Assembly: GCA_001704765.1 (NCBI GenBank)
Contig: MBFK01000104.1
Span: 1-64,000, forward strand
DNA: 64,000 bases
Direction of reading: 5' to 3'
Source: Sinorhizobium shofinae
Lineage (GTDB): Bacteria > Pseudomonadota > Alphaproteobacteria > Rhizobiales > Rhizobiaceae
The notes under the pieces are model-generated. The model saw only the letters and a list, made by a program, of their open reading frames with translations. It did no database searches and was not told the origin of the DNA. Of this stretch, positions 28,143 to 36,311 are shown piece after piece (position 1 is the first letter of the stretch; each line of letters opens with the position of its first letter). A program made the position numbers and the translations under genes.

Positions 28143-29183
28143 CTACTCCGCAAATGCCGGCATTACCTCGGAGATAAAGCGCTCGAGCGAGGCCTTCTTG
28201 CGCTCGAAGCTCATGCCCGTATCGATCCAGAACGAATATTCGTCGTAACCCATCGCCTCGTAGGCCTTCAGCCGGGCGATGACTTGATCGGCCGTGCCGA
28301 CGGCGAGGTTCTTGCGCATGACCTCTGGCGCGACGATCGCGTTTTCCGCCATCTCCTCTTCGGAAATCGTCTTGATCAGCGCTTGCCGGATCGGCCTTTC
28401 GTTTTTGAACCAGGCAAAGAAGTAGTTGTAGTAGACGCTGAGCTCCTTGGCCGCCTGCTCGAGATCGCCTTCGTCGGTGCCGACATAGGCATGTTGCAGC
28501 AGCATGATCTTCGGGCGCTTGATCTCGGGGTTCTTGGCGCAGGCCGCCTCAAAGCGTTCCATCAGGCTGGCGATCTCGCCGTCGCCATTCCAGAGCGGCG
28601 TGACCTGCACGTTGCAGCCGTTGGCGACTGCGAATTCATGGCTGTTGGGGTCGCGCGCCGCAACCCAGATCGGCGGATACGGCTCCTGCAAGGGCTTCGG
28701 CGCCGAAGTCGTCGACGGAAAGCTCCAGAACTCGCTCTCATGCGCGTAGTCGCCCTCCCACAGCCCCTTGATGGCGGGAATGAGCTCGCGCATCCGCTGG
28801 CCGGCGCCCCAGGCGTCGAGCCCAGGCGCGAGCCGTTCGTATTCGAAGCTGTAGGCGCCGCGGGCAATGCCGATGTCGAGCCTGCCTCCGGTGATGATAT
28901 CGGTCATCGCCGCTTCGCCGGCAAGCTTGATCGGATGCCAGAACGGCGCGATCACCGTGCCGGTGCCGAGCCGGACATTTTTCGTACGCCGGGCGAGATC
29001 GGCGAGGCTCAGGAATGGATTGGGCGCGATCGTGAAGCTCATGCCGTGATGCTCGCCGGTCCAGATCGCCGAGAAGCCGCCGCGGTCAGCGATCTCGCAG
29101 AGCTGGATAAACTCGCGATAGAGGCTCTCGTCCGTCTGTCCGGGATTGAGGCGCTCGAGATGCACGAAAAGCGAGAATTTCAT
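28143..29183 (-). CDS. LLM-class flavin-dependent monooxygenase
   Basis: A 346-residue bacterial-luciferase-like TIM-barrel protein. N-terminal MKFSLFVHLERLN is followed by ADRGGFSAIWTGEHHG, the usual flavin-pocket EHH segment, and later RLGTGTVIAPFWHPIKLAGEAAMTD. LLM monooxygenases use reduced FMN supplied by a separate reductase, here the very next upstream gene. It would insert oxygen into, and possibly cleave, the imported substrate. It resembles RutA in context but not enough in sequence to transfer the uracil function. Confidence 0.9.
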   Translation of the reverse strand: MKFSLFVHLERLNPGQTDESLYREFIQLCEIADRGGFSAIWTGEHHGMSFTIAPNPFLSLADLARRTKNVRLGTGTVIAPFWHPIKLAGEAAMTDIITGGRLDIGIARGAYSFEYERLAPGLDAWGAGQRMRELIPAIKGLWEGDYAHESEFWSFPSTTSAPKPLQEPYPPIWVAARDPNSHEFAVANGCNVQVTPLWNGDGEIASLMERFEAACAKNPEIKRPKIMLLQHAYVGTDEGDLEQAAKELSVYYNYFFAWFKNERPIRQALIKTISEEEMAENAIVAPEVMRKNLAVGTADQVIARLKAYEAMGYDEYSFWIDTGMSFERKKASLERFISEVMPAFAE

Positions 29184-29186
29184 GGG

Positions 29187-30119
29187 TCAGGCCTTTCTGA
29201 CAAAGGGGTGAACCTTGCCCTGTTTCTCATCGCCGACATAGACGCCGAAGTTGCCCAGCGCGCTCTCGGCGGCAAAGCGCCTTAAGAGATCGGCAGTGGC
29301 GGAGTTGTCCATCCTGTCGAGCGGCAGTTCCGCAATGGGAACGAAGCGCCCGGCCTGGGTTTCACCCGCCTGCGCAGCGGCGCGATAGACGATGTGCTGG
29401 TGACCGGTCGTCTTGTTGTCGTAGACCGAATAGAGGAATCCGACCTCGATCCCCAATCCCGTCGCGGCTGTTAAATACTCCTGCAGCGCCGCCAGTGCCT
29501 CACCGCCCTTGAGGGCCATCTGCGGCAGGCGCCAGCGTCCGTCCGCCTCCGGGATCAGCAGGACCGCACCGTCGCGCTCGACGACGGCGGCAATCAGCGG
29601 GGCGCCCTCGGCGGCGGCCGAGACCGCCTTGCCGGACAGACCCGGCGTGATGTAGCTGCCGCGCGCGAAGCCGAGGCCGGCCATGGCGCCGTTCTCAAAG
29701 GCCTCGACGCGACCGATCAGGATGGCGTGGTCGCCAGCGTCGACGATCTCGTTCGTCGAACAGTCGAACCAGGCACTGACGCCGGCGAGGATTGGCGCGC
29801 CATGAGGACCGCTTTTCCATTCGACCACCGCGAACCGATCCTCTACCGGTTTCGCAAATGTGTTGGAGACGGTCATCTGCTTTTCGGACAGGACGTTGAC
29901 GGCAAAACCCTTGGCCGAGGTCATCGTCGCGAAATTGCGTGAGGTTTTCGCGATGCAGACAAGCAGAAGCGGCGGGTCGATCGAAACCGATGCGAAGGAG
30001 TTCGCGGTAAAACCGATCGGATTTCCTGACGCGTCGTTCGCCGTGACGACCGTCACACCGGTCATGAATGAACCGAAGGCGTCGCGCAGCGCGCGCGTAT
30101 CCAAAGAAGCTGTTGTCAT
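29187..30119 (-). CDS. Flavin reductase with fused Nudix-like C-terminal domain
   Basis: A 310-residue fusion. Residues 5-165 form a flavin_reduct domain (SFMTGVTVVTANDASGNPIG, then GFTANSFASVSIDPPLLLVC), which reduces FMN for the adjacent LLM monooxygenase. Residues about 175-285 look like a Nudix fold (AAVVERDGAVLLIPEADGRW; LPQMALKGGEALAALQEYL; a GHQHIVYRA strand; FVPIAELPLDRM), but the catalytic REUxEE box is absent. The tail is therefore probably a ligand-binding or docking domain. The Nudix resemblance is by eye. The start at 30119 overlaps the hydrolase stop (ATGA). Confidence 0.82.
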   Translation of the reverse strand: MTTASLDTRALRDAFGSFMTGVTVVTANDASGNPIGFTANSFASVSIDPPLLLVCIAKTSRNFATMTSAKGFAVNVLSEKQMTVSNTFAKPVEDRFAVVEWKSGPHGAPILAGVSAWFDCSTNEIVDAGDHAILIGRVEAFENGAMAGLGFARGSYITPGLSGKAVSAAAEGAPLIAAVVERDGAVLLIPEADGRWRLPQMALKGGEALAALQEYLTAATGLGIEVGFLYSVYDNKTTGHQHIVYRAAAQAGETQAGRFVPIAELPLDRMDNSATADLLRRFAAESALGNFGVYVGDEKQGKVHPFVRKA

Positions 30120-30943
30120 GACCTCTCCCCTTCCCTTGAGAGCCAGTCCGCGAGGATCGCATTGACCGCATCCGGCGCCGTCAGATTGACCATGTGGCGG
30201 TGGCCTTCGATGATGTGCACCCAGCCGCGCGGCGCCGCGGCGGCCATGGCACGCGCCATTTCGGGCGTCGAGTTCGGGTCCTCCGAGCCGGTCAAGAACA
30301 GTGCCGGGCAATGCACCTCCGGCCAGCGCCCGGCATAGACGTCGTCGCCATACGCAAAGGCATTATAGGCCGTCGCATAGCCTTCAGGATCGACGGCCTG
30401 CAGCCAGCCCCGCGTCAGGCCATAGATCGGCGCAGTTTCGCTGCCCTCGCCGAACCAGCGCTTCAGCGGCCCATCGACGTCGACCGCGCCCTTGCCGATC
30501 GTCTGGGCTCGGGCGATGACGGCTGCCTTCGCATCAGCATCGCGCAGGTAGACGCCATTGAGAAGCGCCACGCGGCGGATGCGTGCACCAAATGTGGCCG
30601 CCGCGCCGCCGGCGATCAACGCGCCCATCGAATGGCCGGCGAGATTGACGCCGTCCAGCTTCAGATCGCCAAGGAGGACGCCCAGCCAGGCAACGAAATC
30701 CTCGAGCTTGGCGCCTGGATCCAACCTGTCGCTCTCACCATGGCCCGGCATGTCGACGGCAATGACGCGGCACCGGGCGGACAAGGCGGCAACCTGCGGC
30801 GTCCAGGCTTCGAGCCGCATGCCGACCCCGTGGATGAGGACAAGCGGCTCGCCATGACCGGTCTCCACATAGGCGGCACCATGCGCCGTTCGCGCTCGCC
30901 TGCTACCGAGACCAGTGAATTCTGTTCGCTCAGACTGATGCAT
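30116..30943 (-). CDS. Alpha/beta hydrolase
   Basis: A 275-residue alpha/beta-hydrolase. It has the oxyanion strand VLIHGVGMRLEAW, the nucleophile elbow GHSMG (Ser 105), a probable acid Asp in FLTGSEDPNSTPEMA and the catalytic His in IIEGHRHMVNLTAPDAV. It resembles the RutD/MhpC side of the family, which cleaves C-N or C-C bonds. The start is uncertain: the ATG at 30943 is preferred, and a TTG at 30970 would overlap the stop of the DUF1185 gene. It probably hydrolyses an intermediate before or after the monooxygenase step. Confidence 0.85.
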   Translation of the reverse strand: MHQSERTEFTGLGSRRARTAHGAAYVETGHGEPLVLIHGVGMRLEAWTPQVAALSARCRVIAVDMPGHGESDRLDPGAKLEDFVAWLGVLLGDLKLDGVNLAGHSMGALIAGGAAATFGARIRRVALLNGVYLRDADAKAAVIARAQTIGKGAVDVDGPLKRWFGEGSETAPIYGLTRGWLQAVDPEGYATAYNAFAYGDDVYAGRWPEVHCPALFLTGSEDPNSTPEMARAMAAAAPRGWVHIIEGHRHMVNLTAPDAVNAILADWLSREGERS

Positions 30944-30966
30944 CGTCGTGGCCCAGAACTGCGGCG

Positions 30967-31569
30967 TCAAACGCCGGCCGGGTTGGCTACGTCCTGCCCA
31001 AGATCCTTCAGATCCTGGTAGCGGTCGCCGATCCGGTGATGCGGGCGTCCGCCCACGGAGGCGCCGAGCGCAACGACGATCTCGTTTGCCGCCGGCGCAT
31101 CGGCGACCGAGGTTTGGATGGTCAGGTAGTGCGAGCGACGCCCTTCATCGTTCTTGTCCATGAGCGGGATCATCAAGGGAGCGTTTGCCGGACCGCGCGT
31201 ATTGCAGAAGGCGAGGTAAGACTTGGCACCGACGGCCTGCCGATAGTGATTACCGAAGCGCAGCGTGTGGATCAGCGCCGATGCGTGCTCGATCTCGCCG
31301 TCGAGACCGACGATTGCCGATTTGCCATAAGCCTCGACCGCCTCTCCCGAGCCGACCGCGTCGATGATCATCTTCGTCAACAACTCGCCAAGAACCGGCG
31401 CGCCGGCGTGAATTTCCGGCTTCAGGTTCTCGACATAGCCGGCGCCTGCCCAAGGATTCTTCACGATGGCGATGGCCGAATAGAGCTTCAGCGGCACCGG
31501 CGCAGCCTTTCCGCCTTCGATCAGCGTCGTCTCCACCTGGAGCAGGGTTTTGCGAATTTCGATGGGCAT
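30967..31569 (-). CDS. DUF1185 (AA_synth, PF06684) family protein
   Basis: A 200-residue protein of the family named 'amino acid synthesis', whose biochemical role is unknown. Typical segments are IAIVKNPWAGAGYVENLKPEIHAG, AYGKSAIVGLDGEIEHASALIHT and IVVALGASVGGRPHHRIGDRY. It is the first gene of the ten-gene operon, immediately downstream of a TATAAT hexamer and an operator-like palindrome. The GGAG-type ribosome site (AAGGAGGC) lies just before the ATG at 31569. First position in a catabolic operon suggests a necessary enzymatic step rather than biosynthesis. Confidence 0.88.
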   Translation of the reverse strand: MPIEIRKTLLQVETTLIEGGKAAPVPLKLYSAIAIVKNPWAGAGYVENLKPEIHAGAPVLGELLTKMIIDAVGSGEAVEAYGKSAIVGLDGEIEHASALIHTLRFGNHYRQAVGAKSYLAFCNTRGPANAPLMIPLMDKNDEGRRSHYLTIQTSVADAPAANEIVVALGASVGGRPHHRIGDRYQDLKDLGQDVANPAGV

Positions 31570-31590
31570 CGCCGCCTCCTTGATATCTCT

Positions 31591-31617
31591 ATTATATAGT
31601 ATGGTATGCCATAATAC
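31591..31617 (-). promoter_or_regulatory. Operon promoter -10 with overlapping GntR operator
   Basis: On the minus strand TATAAT occupies 31596-31591. Immediately upstream TATGGTATGCCATAATAC (31600-31617, written on the plus strand) matches the sequence before the FCD regulator in 17 of 18 positions and is near-palindromic. Binding there would cover the spacer of the promoter, so repression is the likely effect. Confidence 0.7.
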
Positions 31618-31679
31618 CGACATGTCAAGCGACGTTTTCGTCGACGCGGAAAAGCAACGAGATTCAATGACATGAAATG

Positions 31680-31706
31680 AAAAACCCCGCTCGCGGCCGA
31701 GCGGGG
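31680..31706 (-). terminator. Rho-independent terminator of the moc-like/purU operon
   Basis: Nine-base arms (CCCCGCTCG / CGAGCGGGG) with a four-base loop are followed, on the minus strand, by five T residues. It lies 27 bases beyond the purU stop and before the promoter of the next operon. Confidence 0.8.
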
Positions 31707-31733
31707 TCTGTCGATTGACGGTATTTTTTGGCT

Positions 31734-32618
31734 TCAGCCCATGCGTTCCGAAGCGTAGGACCCCGGGCTCGGCGGGAAGACCACAACCCGGTTGCCGTTG
31801 ATGAAGCAGCGGTGGTGGATATGGGCGTGGACGGCGCGGGCCAGCACCTGGCTTTCGACGTCGCGGCCGATCGACACATAGTCCTCGGCGCTCTGCGCAT
31901 GGGTGATGCGGGCGATGTCCTGCTCGATGATCGGGCCCTCATCGAGGTCGGCGGTGACGTAATGCGCCGTCGCGCCGATCAGCTTGACGCCGCGCTCATA
32001 GGCCTGCTTGTAGGGGTTGGCGCCCTTGAAGCTCGGCAGGAAGGAGTGGTGGATGTTGATGATCCTTCCCGACATCTTCTTGCAGAGCGCGTCCGACAGG
32101 ACCTGCATATAGCGGGCCAGCACGATCAGCTCGGCGCCGGTCTGCTCGACGATCTCCATCAGCTGGGCTTCGGCCTTCGGCTTGTTCTCCTTCGTCACCT
32201 TGATGCAGTGGAAGGGGATGTCGTGGTTGACGACGACCTTCTGGTAGTCAAAGTGGTTGGAGATGACGCCGACGATGTCGATCGGCAGCGCGCCGATCTT
32301 CCAGCGGTAGAGCAGGTCGTTGAGGCAATGGCCGAAACGCGACACCATCAGCAGCACCTTGGTGCGCTCCGACTGGTCGTGGAGCGCCGTTTCCATCGCG
32401 AATTTCGCGGCAATCGGCTTCAGCCCTTCCTCGATTACCATGCGGCCGACGCCCTCTTCCGAGATGAAGCTGATGCGCATGAAGAAGAGGCCGGTTTCGA
32501 GATCGTCGAACTGCGAGCTGTCGATGATGTTGCAGCCCTGATCGGCGAGATAGCCGGAAATCGCGGCGACGATGCCGCGGGCGGATTTGCAGGTTACGGT
32601 CAATACGTAATTGTGCAT
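31734..32618 (-). CDS. purU: Formyltetrahydrofolate deformylase
   Basis: A 294-residue PurU: an N-terminal ACT domain (residues 1-80, YVLTVTCKSARGIVAAISGYLADQ) and a formyltransferase-fold hydrolase domain with the catalytic region INIHHSFLPSFKGANPYKQAY and GATAHYVTADLDEGPIIEQD. It releases formate from 10-formyl-THF and so regenerates free folate. It is last in the operon behind an oxidative demethylase system and a PanB-like protein. Disposal of a one-carbon unit freed by demethylation is the obvious reading, which is inference. Confidence 0.92.
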   Translation of the reverse strand: MHNYVLTVTCKSARGIVAAISGYLADQGCNIIDSSQFDDLETGLFFMRISFISEEGVGRMVIEEGLKPIAAKFAMETALHDQSERTKVLLMVSRFGHCLNDLLYRWKIGALPIDIVGVISNHFDYQKVVVNHDIPFHCIKVTKENKPKAEAQLMEIVEQTGAELIVLARYMQVLSDALCKKMSGRIINIHHSFLPSFKGANPYKQAYERGVKLIGATAHYVTADLDEGPIIEQDIARITHAQSAEDYVSIGRDVESQVLARAVHAHIHHRCFINGNRVVVFPPSPGSYASERMG

Positions 32619-32664
32619 CTTTCGTCCTTGCTGTCGCGTTTTTGAGCGCCGAGCTCGCTATATA

Positions 32665-33486
32665 TCACCTTGCGCGGAAAACCGCCGGCTCCTGAGCATC
32701 GATCTTCTTCAGGAAATCCTCGTATTCACCCGCTGCTATGCCGACCAGATGCGCCGGCTCCGGATAGGCGCCGGATCGCACGTCCTCGGCATATTCGCGG
32801 AAGGCGGCGATGCGCTCCTGCTGCAGCCGCTCGAATTCGGCGGCAAAGTTGCGGTAGACCTTGGCATGGCGCGGATAGTGCCCCCGGTTCTGCCCGAGCA
32901 CGTCTTCGGCAAACAGATATTGGGCGTCACATCCAGTGCCAGCGCCCATCGAGAGCATCAGAAGCGAGGTGCGCTGTGAGATCGCCGACGCAATCTCGGC
33001 GGGAACGACCTCGATCTCGGCCGCGAAGGCGCCTGCCTCTTCGAGCGCCTCGACCTGGCGCCAGATCTCGAGCGCGCTCTCTGCCGTCTTGCCGACGGCG
33101 CGGAAGCCGCCGGTCCAGGTCGCCTTGGAGGGGATCAGCCCGACATGGCCGCAGACCGGGATGCCCTCCTCGCGAAGCCGCCTGACCGTCGAAAGGCCGG
33201 CGGCGCAATAGACGGCATCGCCGCCGGCCCGCATCGCCTGGAACGCGCCGCGCAGATAGTCTTCGGCGGTAACAAAGTCACCATATTCGAGCCCGGGAAA
33301 AGCAAAGACCGTGGGCGCCGCCTCGCGGAATTGCGGCCCGAGCAGCGCTGGAGGAACGGATACGAGGTCGATGCCGGCCTTTTCAGCGGCCTCGGCCTCC
33401 TCAAGCGTCACGACGCGCAGCATGGTGAGTTGCCTCTTGCCCTTGATCGACAAGAGATCGGCAACGGTCGGGCGGCGGTGTTTCAT
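32665..33486 (-). CDS. PanB-like protein lacking the metal ligands
   Basis: A 273-residue member of the ketopantoate hydroxymethyltransferase fold. Retained are the GIPVCGHVGLIPSK segment (His 114), the base-containing IEVVPAEIA (Glu 159) and the C-terminal EYAEDVRSGAYPEPAH. By eye against E. coli PanB, the three Mg-ligand positions are lost: VGDSLG becomes VPPALLG (44-50), ADLPF becomes FPGLE (63-67) and KIEGG becomes YCAAG (93-97). About 20 residues after the first are deleted. It is therefore unlikely to make ketopantoate. Its place between the oxygenase genes and purU suggests another folate-linked or aldol-type reaction. Confidence 0.8.
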   Translation of the reverse strand: MKHRRPTVADLLSIKGKRQLTMLRVVTLEEAEAAEKAGIDLVSVPPALLGPQFREAAPTVFAFPGLEYGDFVTAEDYLRGAFQAMRAGGDAVYCAAGLSTVRRLREEGIPVCGHVGLIPSKATWTGGFRAVGKTAESALEIWRQVEALEEAGAFAAEIEVVPAEIASAISQRTSLLMLSMGAGTGCDAQYLFAEDVLGQNRGHYPRHAKVYRNFAAEFERLQQERIAAFREYAEDVRSGAYPEPAHLVGIAAGEYEDFLKKIDAQEPAVFRAR

Positions 33487-33531
33487 TGAAATCTCCAGGA
33501 GAGGCTTGGAAAGGGGCGAACTCCGGCGGCT

Positions 33532-34755
33532 TCAGGCCGCCAGCAGCTTCTTGAGCTTGGTTTCGGGCGAGGAAAGCGCCGCCGGATCTGGCCTGCTGCG
33601 CGCGGCGATCAGCATTTCGGCAAGGCGAATGTCGCGGGCGACCGCATTGCCTCGGCCGATTCCGCTGGCGGCGATCAGCCGGCCCTCGCCGTCGAGGTGG
33701 AAAAGGATGAAGGCGCCGTCACCTAGATCGCGCCGGACAGTCGTTTCCGCATTGTCGGCAAGACCGGCGATCTGCAGGGTGAGATCATATTGATCCGACC
33801 AGAACCACGGCACGCTTGCGAAAGGCTCGTTGGCGCCCATCAAATTCGCAGCAACGAGCGTGCCCTGATCCTGCGCGTTGCGCCAGGCCTCGAGCCGCAC
33901 CCGGCGGCCGCCGTAATGCGTGAGAGGAAAGGAGCAGCAATCGCCGGCGGCAAATATGTCCGGGTCGGATGTCCTGAGCGTCTCGTCGACGGCAATTCCG
34001 TTTTCGATCAAGAGCCCGGCGGCCGCCGCAACATCGGTGTTCGGGATCGCGCCAATGCCGACGACGACGAGATCGGCGTCAACGCTGCCGCCATCGGCGA
34101 AGAGGACACGCGCGGCATTATCGTCCGCCTCGATCGCGGCAATCCGCGCACCGCAGACGATCTCGACGCCTTCGCGCCAATGCCGCTCGGCGACGACTGC
34201 GGCGATTTCCTCCGGTACGCCGCGGGAGAGGACGCGCGGCAGGCCCTCGACCAGCACGACCGCGGCGCCGAGCCTGCGGGCGGTCGCGGCAAGCTCGAGG
34301 CCGATGAAGCCGCCGCCGACGATGGCAACCTTCCGGCCGGGCGCAAGCAGCGCGCGGATCGCCAGCGCGTCGGCATGAGTCCTCAGCATGCGGATCCGCT
34401 CGGCGTTTTCGCACGCCTCAAAGACGCGCGGCCGGGCGCCGGTCGCAAGCAGTAGACGATCGTATTGGATCGCCCGTCCGCCCGCGAGCTTCACGAATTT
34501 ACGCTTTCGCTCGATCACCTCGACCGGGACATCGGTGATCACAGAGATGCGCGCTGCTTGGTAGCGCTCGGCGCCCGCGACGTATTTTGGCGGCTCGGCG
34601 CCAGCCAACCCTTCCTTCGAAAGCGGCGGCCGCTCGTAGGGGAGATGCGGCTCGGAGCCGATCAGCGTGATTTCGCCGTCGAAGCCCCTTTCCCTGAGGG
34701 CAAAAGCCGCCCTTGCGCCGCACTCGCCGGCGCCGACGATCACGATATGCGTCAT
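33532..34755 (-). CDS. Ferredoxin reductase, MocF-like
   Basis: A 407-residue FAD/NAD(P)H pyridine-nucleotide oxidoreductase of the rubredoxin/ferredoxin reductase type. The N-terminal FAD Rossmann motif is IVIVGAGECGARAAFALRE, the second (NADH) is KVAIVGGGFIGLELAATARR near residue 145, and DIFAAGDCCSF is the C-terminal FAD contact. It would pass electrons from NAD(P)H to the adjacent Rieske ferredoxin. The start at 34755 has GGAGAG-like bases upstream. Resemblance to rhizopine MocF is by context and family. Confidence 0.88.
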   Translation of the reverse strand: MTHIVIVGAGECGARAAFALRERGFDGEITLIGSEPHLPYERPPLSKEGLAGAEPPKYVAGAERYQAARISVITDVPVEVIERKRKFVKLAGGRAIQYDRLLLATGARPRVFEACENAERIRMLRTHADALAIRALLAPGRKVAIVGGGFIGLELAATARRLGAAVVLVEGLPRVLSRGVPEEIAAVVAERHWREGVEIVCGARIAAIEADDNAARVLFADGGSVDADLVVVGIGAIPNTDVAAAAGLLIENGIAVDETLRTSDPDIFAAGDCCSFPLTHYGGRRVRLEAWRNAQDQGTLVAANLMGANEPFASVPWFWSDQYDLTLQIAGLADNAETTVRRDLGDGAFILFHLDGEGRLIAASGIGRGNAVARDIRLAEMLIAARSRPDPAALSSPETKLKKLLAA

Positions 34756-34793
34756 GCTCTCCTCCCTAACCGTTCGGCGAAAGCGGCGTTGTC

Positions 34794-35111
34794 TCAGGAA
34801 ATCGCAATGAAGACGCTGCCGGCCTCGACCTTGACCGGATAGGTCCTCAGGTTGACGCAGACGGGTGCGCCCTTGGCCTGGCCGGTCTTGTAGTTGAAGC
34901 GGCCGTTGTGCTTCGGACATTCGATGATGTCGTCCATCACCAGGCCGTCGGCGAGGTGGATCTGCTCATGCGTACAGAGCCCGTCGGTGGCAAAATATTC
35001 GTCATCGGGACTGCGGTAGACGGCGAAGGTACGGCCTTGGTGATCGAAGCGGATGACGTCTTCCTCGTCGATATCGTCGGCCGCGCAGACCTCGACCCAG
35101 TTCGAGCTCAT
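34794..35111 (-). CDS. Rieske-type [2Fe-2S] ferredoxin, MocE-like
   Basis: A 105-residue Rieske ferredoxin with both cluster-binding motifs: CTH (Cys 46, His 48) and CPKH (Cys 65, His 68), the latter in ECPKHNGRFNYKTG. It carries electrons from the reductase to the di-iron oxygenase. The start at 35111 has GGAGGAAA seven bases upstream. It lies between reductase and oxygenase genes in the order known for mocDEF. Confidence 0.92.
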   Translation of the reverse strand: MSSNWVEVCAADDIDEEDVIRFDHQGRTFAVYRSPDDEYFATDGLCTHEQIHLADGLVMDDIIECPKHNGRFNYKTGQAKGAPVCVNLRTYPVKVEAGSVFIAIS

Positions 35112-35161
35112 GGTTTCCTCCATTCGATGCTGTGTTTCTGATTACCGGCCCTCGCCCGCGC

Positions 35162-36247
35162 TTACTCGGCGGCGACCGGCTCGCTGTGGAACTCTTCGCG
35201 ATAGGGCTTCGCCGTCGGCGGCAGCTCGCGCTTCAGGAAATAGTCCTCGTTGCGCAATTGCCGAACAAAGGCCGGGATCATCTCGCGATAACCATTCAGG
35301 ATCGACCGATTGGCCGCCGGCAGGTCGTGTTTGATCATCTCATGCAGCTTCGGCAGTGCGTGATAGGGCACCATCGGAAACATGTGATGCTCGACGTGAT
35401 AGTTCATGTTCCAGTAGATGAAGCGGCTCACCGGATTCATATGGACCGTGCGACTGTTCAGCCGGTGGTCGGTGACGTTGTCGGCAAGGCCACCATGCTG
35501 CAGCAGCCCGGTGAGCACATGATGCCAGGCACCGTAAAGTCGCGGCAGGCCGATCAGCATTAGGGGCAGGATGGAGCCGAGATAGATCGAGAGACCGATG
35601 GTAGCGACATAGATTGCGAGCCAGGTACGGGCGACGAGGATTGCCTTCCGCCGCTCCATTTCCGGAATGAAGGTCTTTTCCGCGGCGCTGATGACGCCGA
35701 AGCCGTTTCGCACCATGTCGATGACGGCATACCAGACATCGATGACACCGAAGAAATTGAGGACAAGGCGGAGAAGATCCGGCGGCCGCATCACGGCGAT
35801 TTCCGGATCGCGACCGACAATGACCGTATCGGTGTGGTGGCGCGTATGGCTCCAGCGCCAGGTCACCGGGTTGCGCATGATCATGAAGCAGGCGATCTGA
35901 TAGACGGCGTCGTTCATCCACATCGTCTTGAAGGCGGTGCCGTGGCCGCATTCATGCCAGCGGCTGTCGGAGGCCGAGCCGTAGAGGACGCCATAGGCGA
36001 GGAAAAACGGCACGGCGAACCAGGTATCCCAGAAATAGATGCCAAGGCCGCCAAAGAGGACCATGCTGCCGAGCCAGATGACGGTGTCGCGGACGGCCGG
36101 ACCATCCTCGCGCTTCATCAGTTCCTTCATCTGCTTGCGCGGAATTTCGGTGTGGTACCACTCGGCCGCGGCAAGGCCGCTCGCCACCGCCATCTCGGCA
36201 TCGCGGCCCAGAAGGCTGTAGTCTCTCTTCGTCGGAACTGTCGTCAT
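35162..36247 (-). CDS. Membrane di-iron oxygenase of the fatty-acid desaturase fold, MocD-like
   Basis: A 361-residue integral-membrane oxygenase with the three histidine boxes of the desaturase/hydroxylase superfamily: HECGH (98-102), HTRHH (134-138) and HVEHH (284-288). Hydrophobic helices lie near residues 57-92, 110-125 and 205-235. With the Rieske ferredoxin and reductase it forms a MocDEF-type system. MocDEF is known to demethylate the rhizopine 3-O-methyl-scyllo-inosamine; which methylated substrate this copy uses is unknown. It is first in the operon, divergent from a LacI gene. Confidence 0.88.
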   Translation of the reverse strand: MTTVPTKRDYSLLGRDAEMAVASGLAAAEWYHTEIPRKQMKELMKREDGPAVRDTVIWLGSMVLFGGLGIYFWDTWFAVPFFLAYGVLYGSASDSRWHECGHGTAFKTMWMNDAVYQIACFMIMRNPVTWRWSHTRHHTDTVIVGRDPEIAVMRPPDLLRLVLNFFGVIDVWYAVIDMVRNGFGVISAAEKTFIPEMERRKAILVARTWLAIYVATIGLSIYLGSILPLMLIGLPRLYGAWHHVLTGLLQHGGLADNVTDHRLNSRTVHMNPVSRFIYWNMNYHVEHHMFPMVPYHALPKLHEMIKHDLPAANRSILNGYREMIPAFVRQLRNEDYFLKRELPPTAKPYREEFHSEPVAAE

Positions 36248-36311
36248 GCCTGCCTCCCGAAGCGCGCTCCCGATTGCGCCTCCATGTGATGCGAGGAGAA
36301 TAAGTTGACTT

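Noticed and set aside
29187..31569. Identification as the Rut uracil-degradation pathway
   Set aside because: RutB, RutC, RutE and RutG are missing and the monooxygenase lacks clear RutA-specific identity; only the general architecture is shared.
32665..33486. Pantothenate biosynthesis (panB)
   Set aside because: Metal ligands are lost, no panC is adjacent and the operon is catabolic.
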